Part shown: piece after piece, positions 24,071 through 34,413 of the stretch
Position numbering within the stretch: position 1 is the first letter of the stretch
Layout of the letters: the number at the start of each line of letters is the position of its first letter
Origin: an uncultured Alistipes sp.
GTDB lineage: Bacteria > Bacteroidota > Bacteroidia > Bacteroidales > Rikenellaceae
Assembly (NCBI GenBank): GCA_947177225.1
Contig: CAMWTS010000001.1
Coordinates: 1 to 64,000, forward strand
Direction of reading: 5' to 3'
DNA: 64,000 nt
Notes under the pieces: model-generated
What the model was told of the DNA's origin: nothing
The model's database searches: none
Seen by the model: only the letters and a program-made list of their open reading frames with translations
Made by a program: the position numbers and the translations under genes

Positions 24071-26755
24071 GTGGCAACCGACAAAACAGATAAAAAAACG
24101 GCAAAGAAATATGTAGAGACACCTCTGATGAAGCAGTATTATGACATCAAAGCGGTTCACCCCGATGCCATATTGCTGTTTCGCGTGGGCGATTTCTACG
24201 AGACATTCGGCGAAGATGCCATCAAGGCCAGCGGCATACTCGGCATTACGCTCACTCGTCGTGCCAACGGCTCGGCATCGTATGTCGAGCTGGCGGGATT
24301 TCCATATCATGCCATCGACACCTATATGCCCAAACTGGTGCGAGCTGGCGAACGCGTAGCCATTTGCGAGCAACTCGAAGACCCGAAGAGCGTAAAAGGT
24401 CTCGTTAAACGCGGTGTCATAGAGTTGGTGACACCGGGTGTAATAATGGGCGAGAACCTGCTGGCCAACAAGGAAAACACATATCTTGCGGCGGTCTATT
24501 TCGGCCGGCAGACTACGGGCGTGGCATTTCTCGATGTCTCGACCGGCGAGTTCTATGCAGCCGAAGGCGACGACGCTTTTGTCGACAAGCTCATATCCAA
24601 CCTCTCTCCCAAGGAGATCGTCTATCAACGCGGCGAGGAGGAGCGTTTTCGTGAATCGTTCGGCTCGGCACACTATACCTACCGGCTCGACGAATGGGTC
24701 TTCTCCGAGCAGATCAACCGCGGGAAGCTGTGCACTCAGTTCGGCACGCAGTCATTGAAGGGTTTCGGTATCGAGCATATGACCGCAGGAATTTCTGCCG
24801 CCGGAGCCATTCTCTATTATCTCGAATTTACCGAGCATAAAAACACCGGCCACATATCCTCCATAGCCCGCATCGACCGCAACGACTCGGTGTGGATCGA
24901 CAAATTTACGATTCGCAATCTCGAACTCTTCTCGTCCAATGCCTCGCGCGACAAGTGCAGTTTCGCCGATGTTATGGATTGCACGCTCACAGCCATGGGC
25001 GGGCGTATGATGAAGCGTTGGATAGCCATGCCGCTGATGGATCTGGCAAAGATCCGCAAGCGTCAGGATATAGTGGGAAACATGGTCGACGACAGCGATC
25101 TGGCCGACGCCATGCGCGAGCAGATAGCCTTGATCGGCGATTTGGAGCGTATCGCTTCGCGCGTAGCCACTCAGCGTGTCACGCCCCGCGAATTGGTGCA
25201 GCTGAAAAACTCGCTTTCATCGATCGAACTATTGAAGGCCGCAATGGAGTCTACCGCATACGACGGGCTGCACGAATTGGCCGAGCATATCGATCCGCTC
25301 TCTCAGGTGCGCAACCGTCTTGCCACCGATCTCTATCCCGATCCGCAAAACAATCAGATACAGAAAGGCGGTATCATAGCCGACGGCGTATCGGCCGAGT
25401 TGGACGATTTGCGCCGCATAGCCCTGCACGGCAAGGACTATCTGTCGCAAATACAGCAGCGCGAGAGCGATCTGACCGGCATACCGTCGTTGAAAATCAG
25501 CTACAACAATGTGTTCGGCTACTACATCGAGGTGCGCAACACACATAAGGACAAGGTGCCCGATACGTGGATTCGCAAACAGACCCTGGCCAATGCCGAG
25601 CGTTACATCACCGCCGAGCTTAAAGAGTATGAGGAGAAGATTCTCGGAGCAGAGGAGCGCATATTGCATATCGAGGCACAGATCTACGCCGACATCATCG
25701 CCTTCGTGGCGCGCCATCTTGCATCGCTGCAACGCGACGCTCAGATCATAGCCCGTCTCGACTGTCTGCAATCGATGGCTCGTCTGGCTGTCGAGCGGCG
25801 TTATGTGCGTCCGGTTCTCGACGAGGGACACAGCATCGAGATCAAGCAGGGGCGCCACCCGGTCATCGAGACACTGATGCCGGTAGGCGAGGAGTATATC
25901 CCCAACGATATCATGCTCGACGACAAGGAGCAGCAGATCATCATCATCACCGGTCCCAACATGTCGGGTAAATCGGCTCTGCTGCGACAGACGGCACTCA
26001 TCGTGCTGATGGCGCAAATGGGGTCGTTCGTCCCGGCGGCCGAGGCGCACATCGGCATCGTCGACAAGATCTTCACTCGTGTCGGAGCATCGGACAATCT
26101 GTCGCAGGGCGAATCGACATTCATGGTGGAGATGTTGGAGTCGGCAAGCATTCTCAACAACATCTCGGAGCGCAGCATCGTCCTGCTCGATGAGATCGGC
26201 CGTGGCACGAGCACCTACGACGGCATCTCCATAGCATGGGCCATGGTGGAATATCTCCACAACAATCCTACGGCACATGCGCGGACACTGTTTGCCACGC
26301 ACTATCACGAGCTTAACGAAATGGAACACATGCTGCCGCGTGTGAAAAACTACCATGTAACGGTCAAGGAGATCGACAAGACGATCGTATTTCTTCGCAA
26401 GCTCGTTCGCGGCGGCACCGAGCACTCGTTCGGTATTCATGTGGCACGCATGGCCGGCATGCCGCAATCGGTCGTGGCAAGAGCAGAAGCCATTTTGCAG
26501 AATCTCGAACAAGTATATGGTAACAATGAGATAGTTCCGAGCGGCGATTTGAAGAATCGCTCGAAGAAGCGGCCGAGTGTCAAGGAGTGTGCCGACGCGC
26601 CGGCTGCGGGCAATATCCAGCTCTCCATGTTCCAGCTCGACGATCCTGTGCTGGTAGAGATACGCGACCAGATCAAGGGACTCGACATCAACTCTCTGAC
26701 ACCGATCGAAGCATTGAACAAACTCAACGAGATCAAGAAGATCGCCGGATTGTAA
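24071..26755 (+). CDS. mutS: DNA mismatch repair protein MutS
   Basis: 894 aa, MutS1 size. The N-terminal mismatch-binding domain has HPDAILLFRVGDFYETFGEDA with the conserved Phe-x-Glu wedge; the ATPase has GPNMSGKSALLRQ (about 630), LDEIGRGTSTYDG (Walker B) and FATHYHELNE. It finds mismatches and recruits MutL. A GTG start is proposed: the family motif TPLMKQY lies upstream of the first ATG (24128), so an ATG start would cut it off. The C-terminal 60 residues match the MutS tetramerisation/beta-clamp region in position. Convergent with the pyr operon across a shared terminator. Confidence 0.95.
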   Translation: MATDKTDKKTAKKYVETPLMKQYYDIKAVHPDAILLFRVGDFYETFGEDAIKASGILGITLTRRANGSASYVELAGFPYHAIDTYMPKLVRAGERVAICEQLEDPKSVKGLVKRGVIELVTPGVIMGENLLANKENTYLAAVYFGRQTTGVAFLDVSTGEFYAAEGDDAFVDKLISNLSPKEIVYQRGEEERFRESFGSAHYTYRLDEWVFSEQINRGKLCTQFGTQSLKGFGIEHMTAGISAAGAILYYLEFTEHKNTGHISSIARIDRNDSVWIDKFTIRNLELFSSNASRDKCSFADVMDCTLTAMGGRMMKRWIAMPLMDLAKIRKRQDIVGNMVDDSDLADAMREQIALIGDLERIASRVATQRVTPRELVQLKNSLSSIELLKAAMESTAYDGLHELAEHIDPLSQVRNRLATDLYPDPQNNQIQKGGIIADGVSAELDDLRRIALHGKDYLSQIQQRESDLTGIPSLKISYNNVFGYYIEVRNTHKDKVPDTWIRKQTLANAERYITAELKEYEEKILGAEERILHIEAQIYADIIAFVARHLASLQRDAQIIARLDCLQSMARLAVERRYVRPVLDEGHSIEIKQGRHPVIETLMPVGEEYIPNDIMLDDKEQQIIIITGPNMSGKSALLRQTALIVLMAQMGSFVPAAEAHIGIVDKIFTRVGASDNLSQGESTFMVEMLESASILNNISERSIVLLDEIGRGTSTYDGISIAWAMVEYLHNNPTAHARTLFATHYHELNEMEHMLPRVKNYHVTVKEIDKTIVFLRKLVRGGTEHSFGIHVARMAGMPQSVVARAEAILQNLEQVYGNNEIVPSGDLKNRSKKRPSVKECADAPAAGNIQLSMFQLDDPVLVEIRDQIKGLDINSLTPIEALNKLNEIKKIAGL

Positions 26756-26784
26756 CAATATGCCGGTTACACATATAAAAAATC

Positions 26785-26812
26785 AGGGGAACCCTTTCGG
26801 AGTTCCCCTTTG
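26785..26812. terminator. Bidirectional terminator between mutS and the pyr operon
   Basis: Stem AGGGGAAC/GTTCCCCT (26785-26792/26802-26809). On the minus strand it is followed by GATTTTTT, so it mainly ends the pyr operon. Confidence 0.85.
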
Positions 26813-26817
26813 TTCAC

Positions 26818-27903
26818 CTATTTGGCCTTGGCCTCGCAATAAACGCATCTGTATACCCCCGTTTCGGTCTGCGACTCTCTGAACAGAGGCTTGACCGGTT
26901 CGAGATTGGATATGCAGCGCGCATTGGAGCACACATGACCGTCGCTCACAGTTCCGTCGAACGCCATTGCCGGTACGGCTGCGCCGCGGTCGGCCCATTC
27001 GAGCAACCGCAACATCAGTGCCATACGCACGAACTTACCGTTCTCAACCTGCCGGAAATAGGCCGCGCGCGGATCGGCATCTACCTCTTGCAAAATCTCG
27101 TTAACGCGCGGAAGCGGGTGGAGTATAGCCATTTTACTCTTTGCCGAAGCGAGTTTTTTAGCATCGAGGACAAAACAGTCTTTCACTCGGTCGAACTCCT
27201 CTTCGTCGAGAAAACGCTCTTTCTGCACACGCGTCATATAGAGTATGTCCAACTCCGGCATAACGCTCTCCATGTCGCTCACCTCACGATAATCTATACC
27301 GCACTTGTCGCATACCTCGGCCTTGATATATGATGGCAGGCGCAGTTCGGGAGGCGCGATCAGAATGACTTTGACATTGGCATAACGCGACATGGCTTTT
27401 ATCAGCGAGTGCACTGTGCGGCCGAACTTCAAATCGCCGCAAAAACCTATGGTCAGATTGTCGAGATGTCCCAATTCGCGTTTTATCGTGAGCAGGTCGG
27501 TCAGGGTTTGGGTAGGGTGGCTGTGGCTGCCATCGCCGGCATTGATGATGGGAGTGCGCGACACCTCCGTAGCAGCCAGCGGAGCACCCTCGATCGAGTG
27601 ACGCATGGCAATGATATCGGCAAAGCAGTTGATTACTCTTACTGTATCCTGAACCGTTTCACCTTTGCTGACCGACGAATTCTTGGCGTCGGAGAAGCCG
27701 ATGACGTTGCCGCCGAGTTCCATCATGGCCGATGTGAAGCTGAGACGCGTGCGCGTACTCGGCTCGTAAAAAAGTGTGGCCAGCTTGCGGCCGCGACAGC
27801 AATCGGCATACTTGCCGCGGTTGGCTATTATATCTTCGGCCAAAGCGATTATATCGTTGGTTTCGGCCAGTGAAAGATCTGTCGGATCGATAAGATGTCT
27901 CAT
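26818..27903 (-). CDS. pyrB: Aspartate carbamoyltransferase with C-terminal PyrI-type zinc ribbon
   Basis: 361 aa. The catalytic chain is complete: FYEPSTRTRLSF (carbamoyl phosphate), SSVSKGETVQDT (the 80s-loop Ser/Lys), MRHSIEGAPL and HPLPRVNE. The last 40 residues are extra and contain CSNARCISNLEPV plus CVYC (Cys325, 330, 353, 356), matching the zinc domain of the regulatory chain PyrI. The nucleotide-binding allosteric domain of PyrI is absent. The enzyme makes carbamoyl aspartate, step 2 of UMP synthesis. The ribbon may hold catalytic trimers together without allosteric control. Last gene of the pyr operon, 33 nt after pyrE. Confidence 0.93.
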   Translation of the reverse strand: MRHLIDPTDLSLAETNDIIALAEDIIANRGKYADCCRGRKLATLFYEPSTRTRLSFTSAMMELGGNVIGFSDAKNSSVSKGETVQDTVRVINCFADIIAMRHSIEGAPLAATEVSRTPIINAGDGSHSHPTQTLTDLLTIKRELGHLDNLTIGFCGDLKFGRTVHSLIKAMSRYANVKVILIAPPELRLPSYIKAEVCDKCGIDYREVSDMESVMPELDILYMTRVQKERFLDEEEFDRVKDCFVLDAKKLASAKSKMAILHPLPRVNEILQEVDADPRAAYFRQVENGKFVRMALMLRLLEWADRGAAVPAMAFDGTVSDGHVCSNARCISNLEPVKPLFRESQTETGVYRCVYCEAKAK

Positions 27904-27936
27904 ATCATTAGTGTTTTATGACCGTTATACGACAAA

Positions 27937-28566
27937 TTACTTTATCCAGCTTTCGTCCGACGGATTGTCTCTGAAAGCCAATATGCGACGTTTGTCTTCG
28001 GCCTTGATATAACCCTCGTCCGAAGCCACCTCCACCAATGCGTCGAGATTCGACAGACTGTGATTTATAACCTCTGCTGCTGCCATACGCTCCAATCCGC
28101 GCTTCATACCGTAGGTGAAGATACTCACTACGCCGAGCACCTCCGCTCCGGCTTCGCGCAAGGCCTCCACCACCTCGATGCAGCTGCCTGCCGTCGAGAT
28201 CAGATCCTCTACGACAACGACCTTCTGTCCCTTTTCCAGACGACCTTCGATACGATTGGCTCGACCGTGATCCTTGGCTCCGCTTCGAACATATCCCATC
28301 GGCAAATCGAGTATCGTTGCAGTAATGGCAGCGTGAGCGATACCTGCCGTCGATGTTCCCATCAATACCTCGCACTCCGGAAAATGTCGCTTGACAAGCT
28401 CAGCCAAGCCCTGCTCGACACGATTGCGAACGGCCGGTGCGGTCAGGGTCAGACGATTGTCGCAATAGATAGGGCTTTTGATTCCGCTTGCCCATGTAAA
28501 CGGTTGCTCCGGACGAAGGAATACAGCTCCTATCGACAACAGATCTTTGGCTATCAGTCTCTCCAT
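27937..28566 (-). CDS. pyrE: Orotate phosphoribosyltransferase
   Basis: 209 aa. The PRPP-binding signature [13 protein letters not shown] is intact and the N-terminal [16 protein letters not shown] motif is specific for OPRTase. It couples orotate to PRPP to give OMP, the fifth step of UMP synthesis; the next step (PyrF) is encoded two genes upstream. The start is 22 nt after the glutaredoxin-like gene stop. It is separate from PyrF, unlike the fused UMP synthase of eukaryotes. Confidence 0.95.
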   Translation of the reverse strand: MERLIAKDLLSIGAVFLRPEQPFTWASGIKSPIYCDNRLTLTAPAVRNRVEQGLAELVKRHFPECEVLMGTSTAGIAHAAITATILDLPMGYVRSGAKDHGRANRIEGRLEKGQKVVVVEDLISTAGSCIEVVEALREAGAEVLGVVSIFTYGMKRGLERMAAAEVINHSLSNLDALVEVASDEGYIKAEDKRRILAFRDNPSDESWIK

Positions 28567-28588
28567 ATCAAATATTTGTTTATATTAA

Positions 28589-28849
28589 TTATTCCAATGC
28601 TTTACGCAATAGCGGCTCCATCTCATCGGCAAATATTCCACCCTCGTGCACCTTCTCGTCGCCTATGTAAAACGTAGGAACGTAGTAATAGTCGTAGCGG
28701 TCGGCCACTTCGGGGTGTTCCGACTCCTCGATCATCTCTATTTCGAGCTTTTCGAATTCGGGGTGCGCAGCCTTTTCGGCCTCGATATATTGCAATGCCC
28801 GTTTACAATAGGGGCAGTTGCGCAGGTAGAATAATTTAATGGATTTCAT
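28589..28849 (-). CDS. Glutaredoxin-like thioredoxin-fold protein
   Basis: 86 aa with a CPYC active site (Cys12, Cys15) after the strand SIKLFYLRN, and the cis-proline in YYVPTFYIGDE, so a glutaredoxin/thioredoxin fold with redox-active cysteines. It reduces disulfides or glutathione mixed disulfides, or binds a Fe-S cluster; the TVP/VPT proline favours substrate binding. It is unusual inside a pyr operon, tightly spaced between pyrF and pyrE. Possible partner: the flavin/Fe-S dihydroorotate dehydrogenase of the same operon, which is inference. Confidence 0.82.
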   Translation of the reverse strand: MKSIKLFYLRNCPYCKRALQYIEAEKAAHPEFEKLEIEMIEESEHPEVADRYDYYYVPTFYIGDEKVHEGGIFADEMEPLLRKALE

Positions 28850-28862
28850 CGCAATAACATGT

Positions 28863-29570
28863 TTAACCTAAAAACTCTTCGAGGCATCGTTCGTAGGCTG
28901 CGACCGGATCGGCGGCTTGTGTTATAGGACGTCCTACCACGATGTAGTCCGAGCCTATTTCGCGTGCACGCGAGGGAGTGGTTATGCGCACCTGATCGCC
29001 GACATCGCCGTCTGCGAAACGAACGCCCGGAGTGACGGTCATAAAATCCGTGCCACAGGCCTGCTTGACCATGGCGGCCTCCAACGGCGAGCAAACTACG
29101 CCATCGAGCCCTGCCTCTTTCGTGTTAAGGGCATACTTTATGATAGTGTCGTTAATGGTTGCATTGATAAGCAGTTCATGCTGCATGCGCTCTTCGCTGG
29201 TCGATGTAAGCTGCGTCACGGCTATCAGCAGCGGACGTGTGCCGTCTTCACGGGTGAGACCCTCGCGTGCCGCACGCATCATATCGATCGTGCCGGCTGC
29301 ATGCACGTTGCACATATCAACATCGAGATTGCGCAATACCGACATCGCCTTCTTCACCGTATTGGGTATGTCATGCAATTTCAAGTCGAGGAAGATCCTA
29401 TGGCCGCGAGCCTTGATCTCGCGTACTATCTCCGGACCTTCGGCATAAAACAGCTCCATGCCGATCTTAACGAAAGGCTTGGTTGCGGTAAACTTGTCCA
29501 AAAAATTCAAAACCTGCTCTTTGCTGCTGAAATCGCAAGCTATGATAACATCTTTCTGCATATGTTCCAT
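28863..29570 (-). CDS. pyrF: Orotidine 5'-phosphate decarboxylase
   Basis: 235 aa, the compact type I form. The catalytic motif [11 protein letters not shown] (Lys/Asp/Lys network) is intact, as are [15 protein letters not shown] and [11 protein letters not shown] with the phosphate-binding Arg. It decarboxylates OMP to UMP, the last step of the pathway. Two residues (MEHM) precede a second candidate start at Met4; the proximal ATG is kept. Two nt separate it from the pyrD stop. Confidence 0.95.
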   Translation of the reverse strand: MEHMQKDVIIACDFSSKEQVLNFLDKFTATKPFVKIGMELFYAEGPEIVREIKARGHRIFLDLKLHDIPNTVKKAMSVLRNLDVDMCNVHAAGTIDMMRAAREGLTREDGTRPLLIAVTQLTSTSEERMQHELLINATINDTIIKYALNTKEAGLDGVVCSPLEAAMVKQACGTDFMTVTPGVRFADGDVGDQVRITTPSRAREIGSDYIVVGRPITQAADPVAAYERCLEEFLG

Positions 29571-29572
29571 CG

Positions 29573-30493
29573 TTATTTTACTACTCCTATTATTTCACTC
29601 AGACGCTCGATGCCCAATCGATCCATCTCGTCGGGAAGAGTCTCTATTATCTCTTTGCAGGCATACGGATTGCGCAGATTGGCAGCACCCACCTGCACGG
29701 CAGTTGCACCGGCCATCATCATCTCCACAACATCGGCGGCACTCGACACGCCGCCGCAACCCATCACCGGTATGTTGCACGCCGTCGCCACCTGATAGAC
29801 CATTCGCACGGCTACCGGAAATATGGCATCGCCCGAAAAACCTCCCATCTTGTTGGCTATGACCGGACGGCGACGCATGGTGTCGATTCGCATACCCAAC
29901 AGAGTGTTGATTAGGCAAATACCATCGGCACCTGCATCTTCGCACGATCGGGCTATCGACACTATGTCCGTTACATTGGGACTCAGCTTGATGAATACCG
30001 GCTTGGTCGTAACGCGTTTAACGGCCTCGGTGACGGCCGCCGCCGATCCTGGTGATGTCCCGAAGCTCATGCCGCCATTGTGAACATTTGGGCACGAGAC
30101 ATTTACCTCTATTATCTCCACCTGCTTCTCCTTGTCGATCTTGGCACAACACTCCACATATTCCTCTATTGAGAAGCCGCTTATATTGACGACGATAGGT
30201 TTGTGGAACAACTCTCTCAGTGCCGGCAGCTCGTGCGATATGACAGCATCTATACCGGGATTTTGCAATCCCACCGAGTTTATCAACCCCGATGTGCACT
30301 CGGCAATGCGCGGCGTCGGATTGCCGAAGCGAGCTTCGCGAGTGGTGCCCTTGACGGATATGGCACCGAGCAGATCGAGATCGTAGAATTCGGCGAATTC
30401 GCGTCCGAATCCGAATGTCCCGCTTGCCGGAATCACTGGATTATCGAGCTTTACGCCGCACAGCTCAACGCTTGTATCATGTCTGTTTACCAT
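29573..30493 (-). CDS. pyrD: Dihydroorotate dehydrogenase B, catalytic subunit
   Basis: 306 aa. The class 1B form: an active-site cysteine in [14 protein letters not shown]-binding [12 protein letters not shown] region near the N-terminus and [19 protein letters not shown] phosphate-binding loop. It oxidises dihydroorotate to orotate with FMN and passes electrons to PyrK, giving NAD+-linked activity. Start at 30493 is chosen because it begins the family core; it overlaps the end of pyrK by 7 nt, as expected for a heterotetramer pair. Confidence 0.94.
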   Translation of the reverse strand: MVNRHDTSVELCGVKLDNPVIPASGTFGFGREFAEFYDLDLLGAISVKGTTREARFGNPTPRIAECTSGLINSVGLQNPGIDAVISHELPALRELFHKPIVVNISGFSIEEYVECCAKIDKEKQVEIIEVNVSCPNVHNGGMSFGTSPGSAAAVTEAVKRVTTKPVFIKLSPNVTDIVSIARSCEDAGADGICLINTLLGMRIDTMRRRPVIANKMGGFSGDAIFPVAVRMVYQVATACNIPVMGCGGVSSAADVVEMMMAGATAVQVGAANLRNPYACKEIIETLPDEMDRLGIERLSEIIGVVK

Positions 30494-31227
30494 ATTATCT
30501 CTTCGCGTTTTAATACCGGACCATCTACGCATATGCGTTTGTTGCCGTATTTGGTTTTACACGTGCAGCCCATACAGGCTCCGAACCCGCAGCCCATACG
30601 CTCTTCGAAGCTGAACTCTCCATCGATATCGAATCTGTCGTACAAGGCACGAAGCATCGGTGCGGGACCGCAGGCATATATATAGTCGAACTTCAACTCG
30701 AAAGAGCCGATGGCATCTGTAACAAAACCTTTCACCCCCAGAGAACCGTCGGCCGTGGCGCAGAATACGTCGACGCCCAGATTCTCGAACTCCGAGCGAT
30801 AGAACACCTCGCCGGCGGTGTTGAACCCCATAACCACCTGCGGCTTTTTGCCTGCGGCGACAAGCTGCTTGCACAGATTATACATGGGTGGCAGTCCCAC
30901 ACCGCCGCCGACAAGCAGCGGACGCTGCGACGCGGTCTCCACCGAGAAACCGTTGCCGAGTCCCACCAGACAATCCAGCGAATCCCCGCATTGCAGGCGG
31001 CTCATCTGTCGTGTACCGCGCCCCACGACCTTGTATATGATCGAGATGCTCTCTGCATCATAGTCGCAGACGGAGATCGGACGGCGCAGAAACAGCCCTT
31101 CGAGAGCGATATCGATAAATTGACCCGGACGCATTATGCTACGCGTATCGCCGGCCAGGCGCATGCGATACACGGTTGGCGTGAGACTCCTGTTTTCAGT
31201 AATTACGTATGTTCCTCTCCTTGACAT
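30487..31227 (-). CDS. pyrK: Dihydroorotate dehydrogenase B electron transfer subunit
   Basis: 246 aa. An N-terminal FAD domain with LRRPISVCDYD (RxxS FAD motif), a nucleotide-binding domain with VGGGVGLPPMYNLC, and a C-terminal [2Fe-2S] motif MGCGFGACMGCTC followed by ICVDGPV. It moves electrons from PyrD's FMN through the cluster and FAD to NAD+. The ferredoxin-reductase fold is complete. It follows carB by 3 nt and overlaps pyrD, so the complex is made stoichiometrically. Confidence 0.94.
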   Translation of the reverse strand: MSRRGTYVITENRSLTPTVYRMRLAGDTRSIMRPGQFIDIALEGLFLRRPISVCDYDAESISIIYKVVGRGTRQMSRLQCGDSLDCLVGLGNGFSVETASQRPLLVGGGVGLPPMYNLCKQLVAAGKKPQVVMGFNTAGEVFYRSEFENLGVDVFCATADGSLGVKGFVTDAIGSFELKFDYIYACGPAPMLRALYDRFDIDGEFSFEERMGCGFGACMGCTCKTKYGNKRICVDGPVLKREEIIW

Positions 31228-31230
31228 ATG

Positions 31231-34200
31231 CTATTCGGCGTCGATAGTCGATACTCCGAGCGTGATCTCCTCCAAGACATCGAGAAGTACGCTCACCGTC
31301 TCCAATGCTGTGAATATCGTCACATTGTTCTCTACGGCCGAGCGACGTATGTCGTAACCGTCCAGACGGGCACTGTGCTGGTTGATATCGATTGTGTTGA
31401 TTACATAATTGACGTGTCCCTTGCTGAGCGACTCGAATATTTCGGTCGAGCCCTCGCTCAGCTTATGCAGGCATCGCGTGCGTATACCGTTTTCGCGCAG
31501 AAACTTCGCCGTTCCGCTCGTGGCTTCGATGTTGAATCCGAGATTGTAGAAGCGGCGTATGAGCGGCAGCGCACGCACCTTGTCGGCATCGGCTATGGTC
31601 ACCAGGATCGTTCCGTAGTTGGCAATGGTCATACCCGACGACTGCAACGATTTGTAGAGCGCACGCGTCAGCGAGTTGTCGTAGCCGATCGCTTCGCCCG
31701 TCGACTTCATCTCCGGCGACAGATAGGAGTCAACGCCGCGTATCTTGGCGAACGAGAAGGCCGGAGTCTTTACATACCAGCGTTTGCGCTCAGCGGCATA
31801 CACTTCGGTGATGCCCTGCTCGCGCAACGAGTGTCCGAGTATGACATTGGTCGCAATCTTCGCCATCTGCACGCCGGTCGACTTTGACAGGAACGGCACT
31901 GTGCGCGACGAGCGCGGATTGACCTCTATGACATAGACCTTGTCGTCCTTGTCGGCGATGAACTGTATGTTGTAAAGACCGATGATGCCGATCTCCCTGC
32001 CCAGACGCACCGTGTAATCGATTATGGTCTGCTTCACCTTGTCGCTAACGCTGAAAGTGGGATAGACGCTGATACTGTCGCCCGAATGAATGCCGGTACG
32101 CTCGACGTGCTCCATGATACCGGGTATGAATACCTGCTCGCCGTCGCAAATGGCATCGACCTCCAACTCCTTGCCCATGATGTATTTGTCTACCAATACC
32201 GGCTGGTCTTCGTTGATCTCGACCGCATTTTTCAGATAGTGGCGTATGGCCTCCTCGTTCGATACGATCTGCATGGCGCGACCTCCCAACACATAACTCG
32301 GGCGCACCAGCACCGGATAACCTATGCGCTCGGCGGCACGTACGCCCGACTCGATATCGGTAACGGCCTCGGCCTCGGGCTGCGGGATCTCCGCCCTGCG
32401 CATTATCTGTTCGAAGCACTTGCGATCCTCGGCATTGTTGATGGCCTCGATGCCGGTGCCGATGATCTTCACGCCCAGGTCGGCCAATGGCTTTGCCAGA
32501 TTGATGGCGGTCTGTCCGCCGAGCGAGACGATCACGCCCTCCGGACGTTCCAGTTCGATGACGTTCATCGTGTCCTCTACCGTAAGCGGCTCGAAGTAGA
32601 GCTTGTCGCTTATGGTATAGTCGGTCGATACGGTTTCGGGATTGTTGTTTATGATTATGGCCTCGTATCCGGCTTCGCGTATAGCCCAGATGGCATGCAC
32701 AGTAGAGTAGTCGAACTCGACGCCCTGACCAATGCGGATCGGACCCGATCCGAGTACGACGATCTTGCGGCGGTCGCTGACCACCGATTCGTTCTCCTGC
32801 TCGTATGTAGAGTAGAAGTAGGGCACATAAGAATCGAACTCGCTGGCGCATGTGTCTATCATCTTGTAGACGGGGAATATCTTCCACTCGCGCCGCATGT
32901 TGAATATCTCCGATTCGCTTTTGCCCCAGAGCATGCCTATATATTTATCGCCGAATCCCATTCGTTTGGCGTCGAGCAGAGTCTCGCGATCTCCGATGCC
33001 GCGACGCACATGCTCTTCCATCTCGACGATGTTTTTGAACTTCTCCAAAAACAGCATGTCGATCTTGGTGTTGTTGTAGATGTGCAGCAGGTCGACTCCG
33101 CGGCGTATCAGCTCGGCAATGGCAAACAGCCGGTCGTCGGTGCCCTTGCGGATATATGCCAATATGCCGTCGGCCGACATCGTGTCGAACTTTTTGTGGT
33201 ATATGTGGCAAACGCCCGTCTCCAACGAACGCACTGCTTTCAAAAGGCTCTCTTCGATGGTGCGTCCGACACTCATCACCTCGCCCGTAGCTTTCATCTG
33301 AGTGCCCAGCTCATTGGACGCATCGCTGAACTTGTCGAACGGGAAACGTGCGATCTTGGTCACCACATAGTCGAGCGCAGGCTCGAAGCTGGCCGGGGTA
33401 TTGGCTATCATGATCTCGTCGAGGGTAAGTCCCACGGCTATCTTGGCACTCACACGTGCGATAGGGTAGCCGCTGGCCTTCGATGCCAGAGCAGATGAAC
33501 GGCTCACACGTGGATTCACCTCGATGATATAATACTTGAACGAGAGCGGGTCGAGTGCGAATTGCACGTTGCAGCCGCCCTCGATCTTCAATGCGCGGAT
33601 CAATCGCAATGCACTGTCGCGCAGCAGTTGATACTCTTTGTTGGTGAGGGTCTGGCTCGGAGCCACCACAATCGAGTCGCCGGTGTGAATACCCACCGGA
33701 TCGACATTCTCCATGTTGCAAATGGTTATTGCCGTGTCGTTGCTGTCGCGCATCACCTCGTACTCTATCTCCTTGTAGCCTTTTATGCTCTTCTCGACAA
33801 GCACCTGGTGCGTGGGCGAGAGCATAAGCGCGTTGCGCATGATGTCGCGCAGTTCATCTTCGTCATCGGCAAAGCCGCCTCCCGTGCCGCCCAGCGTAAA
33901 GGCCGGACGCAGCACCACCGGATAGCCGATTTCACGGGCGGCATCGACAGCTTCGTCTATCGACCCTACGATGATCGACGGCAGCACCGGTTCGCCGACG
34001 CTCATGCACAGCTCCTTGAACAACTCCCTGTCTTCGGCCTGCTCGATGCTCTTGAACGACGTGCCGAGTATCTCCACCTGACACTCCTCCAAAATACCCT
34101 TCTTGGCCAATTGCACGGCAAGATTGAGACCTGTCTGTCCGCCCAGTCCCGGCACGATGGCATCGGGACGCTCGTAGCGTATGATCTTGGCCACGTACTC

Positions 34201-34413
34201 CAATGTCAGCGGCTCCATGTAGACTTTGTCGGCTATGTGCGTATCGGTCATTATGGTAGCCGGATTGGAGTTGACCAGAATAACCTGGTAGCCCTCCTCT
34301 TTCAGCGCGAGACACGCCTGCGTGCCGGCATAGTCGAACTCCGCGGCCTGACCTATGACGATCGGACCCGATCCGATCACCATCACTTTCTTTATATCGG
34401 TTCTCTTAGGCAT
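31231..34413 (-). CDS. carB: Carbamoyl-phosphate synthase large subunit
   Basis: 1060 aa with the two homologous ATP-grasp halves: [19 protein letters not shown] near the start and [20 protein letters not shown] around 555. [17 protein letters not shown] and [15 protein letters not shown] are the ATP loops. The two phosphorylation halves make carboxyphosphate and carbamoyl phosphate. The MGS-like C-terminal domain (about 930-1060) is present and is the usual site of allosteric UMP/ornithine control. Overlaps carA by 8 nt. The pathway supply for pyrimidines (and arginine) starts here. Confidence 0.96.
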   Translation of the reverse strand: MPKRTDIKKVMVIGSGPIVIGQAAEFDYAGTQACLALKEEGYQVILVNSNPATIMTDTHIADKVYMEPLTLEYVAKIIRYERPDAIVPGLGGQTGLNLAVQLAKKGILEECQVEILGTSFKSIEQAEDRELFKELCMSVGEPVLPSIIVGSIDEAVDAAREIGYPVVLRPAFTLGGTGGGFADDEDELRDIMRNALMLSPTHQVLVEKSIKGYKEIEYEVMRDSNDTAITICNMENVDPVGIHTGDSIVVAPSQTLTNKEYQLLRDSALRLIRALKIEGGCNVQFALDPLSFKYYIIEVNPRVSRSSALASKASGYPIARVSAKIAVGLTLDEIMIANTPASFEPALDYVVTKIARFPFDKFSDASNELGTQMKATGEVMSVGRTIEESLLKAVRSLETGVCHIYHKKFDTMSADGILAYIRKGTDDRLFAIAELIRRGVDLLHIYNNTKIDMLFLEKFKNIVEMEEHVRRGIGDRETLLDAKRMGFGDKYIGMLWGKSESEIFNMRREWKIFPVYKMIDTCASEFDSYVPYFYSTYEQENESVVSDRRKIVVLGSGPIRIGQGVEFDYSTVHAIWAIREAGYEAIIINNNPETVSTDYTISDKLYFEPLTVEDTMNVIELERPEGVIVSLGGQTAINLAKPLADLGVKIIGTGIEAINNAEDRKCFEQIMRRAEIPQPEAEAVTDIESGVRAAERIGYPVLVRPSYVLGGRAMQIVSNEEAIRHYLKNAVEINEDQPVLVDKYIMGKELEVDAICDGEQVFIPGIMEHVERTGIHSGDSISVYPTFSVSDKVKQTIIDYTVRLGREIGIIGLYNIQFIADKDDKVYVIEVNPRSSRTVPFLSKSTGVQMAKIATNVILGHSLREQGITEVYAAERKRWYVKTPAFSFAKIRGVDSYLSPEMKSTGEAIGYDNSLTRALYKSLQSSGMTIANYGTILVTIADADKVRALPLIRRFYNLGFNIEATSGTAKFLRENGIRTRCLHKLSEGSTEIFESLSKGHVNYVINTIDINQHSARLDGYDIRRSAVENNVTIFTALETVSVLLDVLEEITLGVSTIDAE

